Position numbers and translations under genes: made by a program
In this document: positions 59,485-64,000 of the stretch, one piece after another
Layout: the number at the start of each line of letters is the position of its first letter
Numbering within the stretch: the first letter of the stretch is position 1
Notes under the pieces: generated by a model
Databases searched by the model: none
Seen by the model: only the letters and a program-made list of their open reading frames with translations
What the model was told of the DNA's origin: nothing
Assembly (NCBI GenBank): GCA_002457245.1
Contig: NTJY01000001.1
Coordinates: 1 to 64,000 of the forward strand
Length of the DNA stretch: 64,000 nucleotides
From: SAR92 bacterium MED-G29
GTDB lineage: Bacteria; Pseudomonadota; Gammaproteobacteria; Pseudomonadales; Porticoccaceae
Direction: 5' to 3'

Positions 59485-61410
59485 ATGGGAAAGATTATCG
59501 GTATTGACTTGGGAACCACTAATTCCTGCGTGTCTGTCCTGGAAGGCGACAAGCCTAAAGTCATCGAAAATTCGGAAGGTGCCAGAACGACTCCCTCAGT
59601 AGTTGCATATGCTGAAGATGGAGAGATTTTAGCTGGTCAGTCTGCCAAGAGGCAGGCCGTAACAAATCCAGAGAATACTGTGTATGCAGTGAAGAGGCTC
59701 ATTGGACGTCGGTTTGATGACAAAGTCGTCAAAAAAGATATTGAAATGGTGCCATACAAAATTGTGAAGGCAGACAATGGTGATGCCTGGGTAGAGATCA
59801 AGGGTGATAGTAAGGCTGCGCCTCAGATTTCAGCAGAAATTCTTAAAAAGATGAAGAAAACTGCCGAGGATTATCTTGGGGAAAAGGTTACAGAGGCGGT
59901 TATTACCGTTCCAGCTTATTTTAATGACTCTCAGCGTCAAGCCACAAAAGATGCAGGACGAATTGCGGGATTAGACGTTAAACGAATTATAAATGAGCCA
60001 ACAGCCGCCGCGCTGGCCTATGGGATCGACAAGGCCGCAGGAGACAGAGTTGTCGCTGTTTATGATTTAGGCGGAGGTACCTTTGATATTTCAGTAATTG
60101 AGATCGCTGATGTCGATGGTGAAAAACAATTTGAAGTGCTGGCTACCAACGGCGACACTTTCCTCGGCGGAGAAGATTTTGATATGCGTTTGATTGAATA
60201 TCTTTCTGCGGAATTTAAGCAGGAGAGCGGTATTGATTTGCATAGTGATCCATTGGCGATGCAGCGGCTTAAAGAGGCAGCTGAGAAATCAAAGATTGAA
60301 CTGTCCTCTAGTCAACAAACAGAGGTCAATCTCCCCTATATAACTGCGGATGCGACTGGACCAAAACATTTAGTGGTCAAATTGACTAGAGCCAAATTAG
60401 AGTCACTTGTCGAAGATTTAGTAGATCGCTCATTGGAGCCTCTGAAAATCGCTTTGAAAGATGCTGGTAAATCAACATCAGAAATTGATGAAATTATTCT
60501 AGTGGGTGGCCAAACGCGTATGCCGATGGTTCAAGATAAAGTTACTAATTTCTTTGGAAAAGAGCCTCGCAAAGACGTAAATCCAGATGAAGCAGTTGCC
60601 GTTGGTGCAGCTCTTCAGGGTGCTGTTCTAGCTGGAGACGTTACTGATGTGTTGCTGTTGGATGTGACACCACTGAGTCTTGGTATAGAGACGATGGGCG
60701 GTGTCGCCACTCCAGTGATTGAAAAAAATACAACTATCCCTACCAAAAAATCTCAAATTTTTTCTACGGCAGAGGATAATCAGACGGCTGTAACTATCCA
60801 TGTTGTGCAAGGTGAGCGTAAGCAGGCAACTTCGAACAAGTCCTTAGGGAGATTTGATTTGGCAGATATTCCTCCTTCACCGAGAGGGATGCCTCAGATT
60901 GAAGTAACCTTTGATATAGATGCCAATGGTATTTTGAATGTTGGGGCTAAAGATAAGGCAACGGGCAAAGAACAGTCGATTATTATTAAGGCATCATCTG
61001 GTTTATCTGATGAAGAGATAGATGCTATGGTCAAGGACGCGGAGGAAAATGCTGCGGATGACCAAAAGTTTGAAGATTTAGTCCAAGCCAGAAATACGGC
61101 TGATGGTTTAGCTCATGCTGCTAAGAAAACTTTAGAAGAGGCGGGTGATAAAGCTACTGAAGAAGAAAAGTCAGCTATTGAAGATGGTATAAAGCAGGTA
61201 GAAGAAGCTGTTCAGGGTGATGATAAAGAAGCTATTGATGCTGCCGCGAAGGCTCTTTCTGAAGCCTCCTCCGGACTTGCTCAGAAGATGTATGCTGAGC
61301 AGAGTGCATCTGGAGAGCAGGCAGAAGGAGAACAACCTGCGGGTGATGATGCAATGGACGCAGAGTTTGAAGAAGTAAAGGACGACGACGCCAAAGAAGA
61401 TAGCAAGTAA
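59485..61410 (+). CDS. dnaK: Hsp70 chaperone DnaK
   Basis: A 641-residue DnaK. ATPase domain: [42 protein letters not shown]. The linker [18 protein letters not shown] leads into the substrate-binding domain, then an alpha lid and an acidic disordered tail ([14 protein letters not shown]). Full length, all motifs intact. Precedes dnaJ by 144 bp. Confidence 0.98.
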   Translation: MGKIIGIDLGTTNSCVSVLEGDKPKVIENSEGARTTPSVVAYAEDGEILAGQSAKRQAVTNPENTVYAVKRLIGRRFDDKVVKKDIEMVPYKIVKADNGDAWVEIKGDSKAAPQISAEILKKMKKTAEDYLGEKVTEAVITVPAYFNDSQRQATKDAGRIAGLDVKRIINEPTAAALAYGIDKAAGDRVVAVYDLGGGTFDISVIEIADVDGEKQFEVLATNGDTFLGGEDFDMRLIEYLSAEFKQESGIDLHSDPLAMQRLKEAAEKSKIELSSSQQTEVNLPYITADATGPKHLVVKLTRAKLESLVEDLVDRSLEPLKIALKDAGKSTSEIDEIILVGGQTRMPMVQDKVTNFFGKEPRKDVNPDEAVAVGAALQGAVLAGDVTDVLLLDVTPLSLGIETMGGVATPVIEKNTTIPTKKSQIFSTAEDNQTAVTIHVVQGERKQATSNKSLGRFDLADIPPSPRGMPQIEVTFDIDANGILNVGAKDKATGKEQSIIIKASSGLSDEEIDAMVKDAEENAADDQKFEDLVQARNTADGLAHAAKKTLEEAGDKATEEEKSAIEDGIKQVEEAVQGDDKEAIDAAAKALSEASSGLAQKMYAEQSASGEQAEGEQPAGDDAMDAEFEEVKDDDAKEDSK

Positions 61411-61443
61411 GACGCTAGACGAAGTCCTACTCGATGATGTTGG

Positions 61444-61489
61444 AGCGCGAAGTTAGCTTTGGGAAATCTTCTAAAGTGAGTGTCGCGCT
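61444..61489 (+). other. Inverted repeat between dnaK and dnaJ
   Basis: AGCGCGA (61444-61450) pairs with TCGCGCT (61483-61489) around a 32-nt loop with its own CTTT/AAAG. A pyrimidine-rich TTCTTCATTT follows. It may be a partial terminator that lowers dnaJ relative to dnaK. Confidence 0.35.
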
Positions 61490-61554
61490 TCTTCATTTAA
61501 GGGGATACGTAATAGCTATATCGATAAAAATATCGGGTTGGGAAAAAGTTAAGT

Positions 61555-62667
61555 ATGTCTAAGCGAGATTATTACGAAGTTTTAGGAGTTGACAACAGTG
61601 CCTCTGACCAAGAAGTAAAGAAGGCATTTCGCCGCATTGCTATGAAGTATCATCCCGATAGAAATCCGGATGACCAGAAAGCCGAGGAAAAATTCAAGGA
61701 AGCTCAGGAAGCATATGAAATTCTTGGGGATGCTGAAAAAAAATCAGCCTATGATAGATTTGGCCATGCTGGTGTAGATCAAAATGGTGCGGGTCACTCT
61801 GCTGGCGGATTTGGTGATGTGTTCGGTGATGTGTTTGGTGATATTTTTGGAGGGGGCCGAGGTCGTGGAGGTCCAGCTCGTGGATCTGACCTGCGTTACG
61901 ATTTACAACTGAACCTGGAAGATGCTGTTAAAGGAAAAACAGTCCAAATCGAGGTTCCTACCACTGTTTCTTGTGATGCCTGTAATGGCTCTGGCGCCAG
62001 AAAGGGTACGATGCCAGTAACCTGTGATACGTGTAACGGGGCTGGTCAAGTAAGGATGTCCCAAGGATTCTTTTCCGTGCAGCAGACTTGCCCAAAGTGT
62101 CATGGGCGCGGCAAAATCATTACTGACCCCTGTGGTGTTTGTCATGGACAAGGTGTAAGAGAGGAACGCAAGACTCTCTCAGTAAAAATTCCCCCTGGAG
62201 TTGATACAGGAGACAGAATTCGACTCTCAGGCAAGGGAGAGGCAGGTCCTCAAGGTGGACCGACAGGTGACTTGTATGTCCAGATGCATGTTAGGGAACA
62301 TGATATTTTTGCTCGTGACGGTAGTAATTTACATTGCGAAGTGCCCATTAGTTTTGCTCATTCAGCATTAGGTGGAGAATTAGAAGTTCCTACTTTATCT
62401 GGTAAAGTTAAGCTAAAAATTCCTTCAGAAACTCAGAGTGGTAAACTCTTCCGCTTGCGTGGGAAGGGAGTTTCTCCGGTAAGGGGCGGTCCTCAGGGAG
62501 ACCTTTTGTGCCGTGTTGTTGTTGAAACGCCGATAAATTTGAGCAATGAGCAGAGAGAGTTATTAAAGACCTTCGATGAGAGTCTCAGTGGTAAGAGTAA
62601 ACATTCTCCTCGAAGTAATAACTGGTTTGATGGAGTCAAAAAATTCTTCGATAATTTGACTGGTTAA
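61555..62667 (+). CDS. dnaJ: Chaperone DnaJ
   Basis: A 370-residue type I J-protein. J domain with HPD at 33-35, Gly/Phe region ([17 protein letters not shown]), four CxxCxGxG zinc repeats ([32 protein letters not shown]), and C-terminal beta domains. It delivers clients to DnaK. Confidence 0.98.
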   Translation: MSKRDYYEVLGVDNSASDQEVKKAFRRIAMKYHPDRNPDDQKAEEKFKEAQEAYEILGDAEKKSAYDRFGHAGVDQNGAGHSAGGFGDVFGDVFGDIFGGGRGRGGPARGSDLRYDLQLNLEDAVKGKTVQIEVPTTVSCDACNGSGARKGTMPVTCDTCNGAGQVRMSQGFFSVQQTCPKCHGRGKIITDPCGVCHGQGVREERKTLSVKIPPGVDTGDRIRLSGKGEAGPQGGPTGDLYVQMHVREHDIFARDGSNLHCEVPISFAHSALGGELEVPTLSGKVKLKIPSETQSGKLFRLRGKGVSPVRGGPQGDLLCRVVVETPINLSNEQRELLKTFDESLSGKSKHSPRSNNWFDGVKKFFDNLTG

Positions 62668-62709
62668 ACTTAAAAGACGACAAGTAATTGAGAAAATTAG
62701 AGGTTTATT

Positions 62710-63495
62710 TTGACTAAGATAGCGATTGTGGGAGTCAGTGGTCGCATGGGAAGGACCTTAGTCGAGGCGATATCCATGGACAATAGCGCTACTCTTGCTG
62801 GGGCCATCGATAGGCAAGATAGTTCAATGATAGGCCGTGATATAAATAATAATCATATAGCCGTTGTCTCATCCTTGCTCGATGTAATTGATAGCATCGA
62901 TGTGGTAATCGATTTTAGCTCACCGCTAGCTGCGGTTGGGAACGCGGAAATTTGCGGTCGGTTTGGAAAAAATATTGTTATAGGAACAACTGGTCTTACT
63001 TCTGAGCAAGTTCAGTGTATTAAGTCGGCAAGTAAATCCACCGCTATATGTATGTCATCAAATTTTGCAACGGGCGTTAATCTTTGCTTTAAGTTAGCCG
63101 AGATGGCGGCGTCAGCTTTGGGAGATGATGTCGATATTGAAATCAGTGAGGCACACCACAAACACAAGCTAGATGCGCCGTCGGGAACAGCGCTAACTTT
63201 GGGTCATGTGGTGGCTAGGACTCTTGATAGAGACTTAGATCAAGTGGCGGTCTATCGTAGGCAAGGGGATATTGGTGAGAGAGATTCTAAAGCTATCGGT
63301 TTTTCATCGGTCAGGGCTGGAGACATTGTAGGAGATCACACGGTAATGTTTTCTGGCGATGGAGAGAGGGTTGAGATCACTCATAAGGCCTCTAGTAGAA
63401 TGGCGTTTGCTAAAGGAGCTATAAGGGCGGCAAAGTGGCTCTCAGTTCAAGACTCAGGACTATTTGATATGCAGGATGTCTTAGGGTTGAAATAA
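62710..63495 (+). CDS. dapB: 4-hydroxy-tetrahydrodipicolinate reductase
   Basis: A 261-residue DapB. NAD(P) motif GVSGRMGRT, DFSSP, the VIGTTGLT loop, SSNFATGVN, and the catalytic EAHHKHKLDAPSGTAL. It reduces the dihydrodipicolinate precursor in lysine and DAP synthesis. Start is TTG 62710 with AGAGG upstream. Conserved dnaJ-dapB-carA order. Confidence 0.96.
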   Translation: MTKIAIVGVSGRMGRTLVEAISMDNSATLAGAIDRQDSSMIGRDINNNHIAVVSSLLDVIDSIDVVIDFSSPLAAVGNAEICGRFGKNIVIGTTGLTSEQVQCIKSASKSTAICMSSNFATGVNLCFKLAEMAASALGDDVDIEISEAHHKHKLDAPSGTALTLGHVVARTLDRDLDQVAVYRRQGDIGERDSKAIGFSSVRAGDIVGDHTVMFSGDGERVEITHKASSRMAFAKGAIRAAKWLSVQDSGLFDMQDVLGLK

Positions 63496-63532
63496 ATCTC
63501 TGTTTTTGGACTGCAATTTCATCCAACTCTAA

Positions 63533-63561
63533 TAGACAAAATATCAGCCATTCCTTATACT
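63533..63561 (+). promoter_or_regulatory. Candidate sigma-70 promoter before carA
   Basis: TAGACA (63533-63538), 17-bp spacer, TATACT (63556-63561). A start 7-9 bases later would fall inside the left arm of the leader stem P1, so either the start lies closer to the -10 or another promoter or dapB readthrough makes the full leader. Confidence 0.55.
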
Positions 63562-63564
63562 GAG

Positions 63565-63614
63565 GTCCTAACACCGCGACAGTAAAAAGCGGTCTCGTTC
63601 TGAGAGGTTAGGAC
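63565..63614 (+). ncRNA. Three-stem RNA element in the carA leader
   Basis: P1 GTCCTAAC (63565-63572) with GTTAGGAC (63607-63614) is a perfect 8-bp stem. It encloses P2 ACCGC/GCGGT (63573-63577, 63589-63593) and P3 CTC/GAG (63594-63596, 63602-63604). P2 stacks directly on P1 with no unpaired base and only AG remains at the junction. A strong terminator follows 17 nt later. I recognise no named family; it may be a riboswitch-like attenuator of carAB or a small RNA. Confidence 0.5.
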
Positions 63615-63631
63615 ATTGGAGAATATTATTT

Positions 63632-63668
63632 AAGCGAGGTGAGACGTGATGTTTCATCTCGCTTTTTT
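63632..63668 (+). terminator. Intrinsic terminator/attenuator upstream of carA
   Basis: A 14-bp stem with two G-U pairs (AAGCGAGGTGAGAC at 63632-63645 with GTTTCATCTCGCTT at 63651-63664) and a 5-nt loop, followed by further Ts to 63668. It would end transcription about 100 bp before carA. Confidence 0.85.
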
Positions 63669-63768
63669 GCAAATAAGTCTACCAGCCAATTCAGAGATAA
63701 TAAATTTTAGATCAATCATTTAGGTGGTTGCTATCTAAAAAGCCAACGTCAATTATTTAGGAGGTTGT

Positions 63769-64000
63769 GTGAATTCCCAGACTAATCGGGAAGCCGTGCT
63801 TGCGCTAGCGGACGGAACAATTTTCAGGGGGGTTGCAATTGGAGCATCAGGACTCTCCGTTGGTGAAGTGGTTTTTAATACCGCCCTGACAGGTTATCAA
63901 GAAATTTTAACTGACCCTTCCTATGCCCGCCAAATCGTTACTCTAACCTACCCACACATTGGAAATGTTGGAACGAATATTAATGATGAGGAATCAGATT
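63769..64000 (+). CDS. carA: Carbamoyl-phosphate synthase small subunit (5' part, cut by window end)
   Basis: The first 77 codons of CarA. The frame reads [40 protein letters not shown] and [17 protein letters not shown], all near-invariant in the N-terminal CarA domain; the GATase domain lies beyond the window. Start is GTG 63769 with AGGAGG 4 nt upstream. CarA supplies ammonia from glutamine for carbamoyl phosphate, used in arginine and pyrimidine synthesis. It is preceded by a structured leader with a terminator. Confidence 0.95.
   Translation, partial: MNSQTNREAVLALADGTIFRGVAIGASGLSVGEVVFNTALTGYQEILTDPSYARQIVTLTYPHIGNVGTNINDEESD

Noticed and set aside
63563..63614. Hammerhead ribozyme in the carA leader
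   Set aside because: There are three stems and a CTGAGAG, but the catalytic CUGANGA and GAAA core is missing.

Overview
The window reads as a chromosomal segment of a moderately AT-rich, free-living gammaproteobacterium. The gene order is that of the Pseudomonas/Cellvibrionales-type core genome: gatCAB divergent from mreBCD; the yrbG-kdsD-kdsC-lptC-lptA-lptB-rpoN-hpf-ptsN-rapZ-npr block; murA-hisG-hisD-hisC; rlmE-ftsH-folP-glmM-tpiA-secG-tRNA(Leu)-tRNA(fMet)-rimP-nusA-infB-rbfA-truB-rpsO-pnp; and recN/grpE-dnaK-dnaJ-dapB-carA. Genes are tightly packed with many ATGA or TAATG overlaps. No transposase, phage gene, CRISPR array or rRNA was seen. A marine SAR92/OM60-like lineage would fit, but that is inference from gene order and base composition only.

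Layout. 1-12.5 kb is a loosely ordered accessory segment: a 77-residue membrane protein, a saccharopine-dehydrogenase-like oxidoreductase, a GST-like protein, an ABC exporter, the ABC-F protein YheS, a bactofilin with a degenerate methyltransferase-like partner, an SDR, AzlCD, an acyl-CoA dehydrogenase, a class II aldolase, a renalase-like flavoprotein and a 48-codon DUF2256 zinc-ribbon gene. 12.6-23 kb holds gatCAB (minus) and mreBCD-maf-yhdP (plus), that is, tRNA-dependent amidation and cell shape. 23-33 kb (minus) holds ribosome assembly (darP), Mg2+ import, the nitrogen PTS branch, sigma-54 and LPS/KDO export. 33-39 kb holds mlaC, ibaG, murA and hisGDC. 38.5-46 kb runs through degS, yhbY, rlmE, ftsH, folP, glmM, tpiA and secG. 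46-57 kb is the translation and RNA-decay supercluster with two tRNAs. 57-64 kb holds recN, the grpE-dnaK-dnaJ chaperones, dapB and the first 77 codons of carA.

The most informative parts are regulatory and architectural. A near-consensus sigma-54 promoter lies directly before rpoN itself. Two near-perfect sigma-32 promoters precede grpE and dnaK. A TTGACC-17-TATAAT promoter drives tRNA(fMet) and then a structured leader with two tandem terminator hairpins ahead of rimP-nusA-infB. There are a probable S15 autoregulatory leader before rpsO and a 14-bp perfect hairpin before pnp. A compact three-stem RNA followed by a strong intrinsic terminator lies before carA and is the best candidate here for an undescribed cis-regulatory RNA. 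mreC appears to start at a non-canonical ATC codon.

Several usual neighbours are absent from otherwise conserved blocks: mlaF/E/D/B beside mlaC, rng between maf and yhdP, and tldD between yhdP and darP. These look like lineage-specific losses or relocations.
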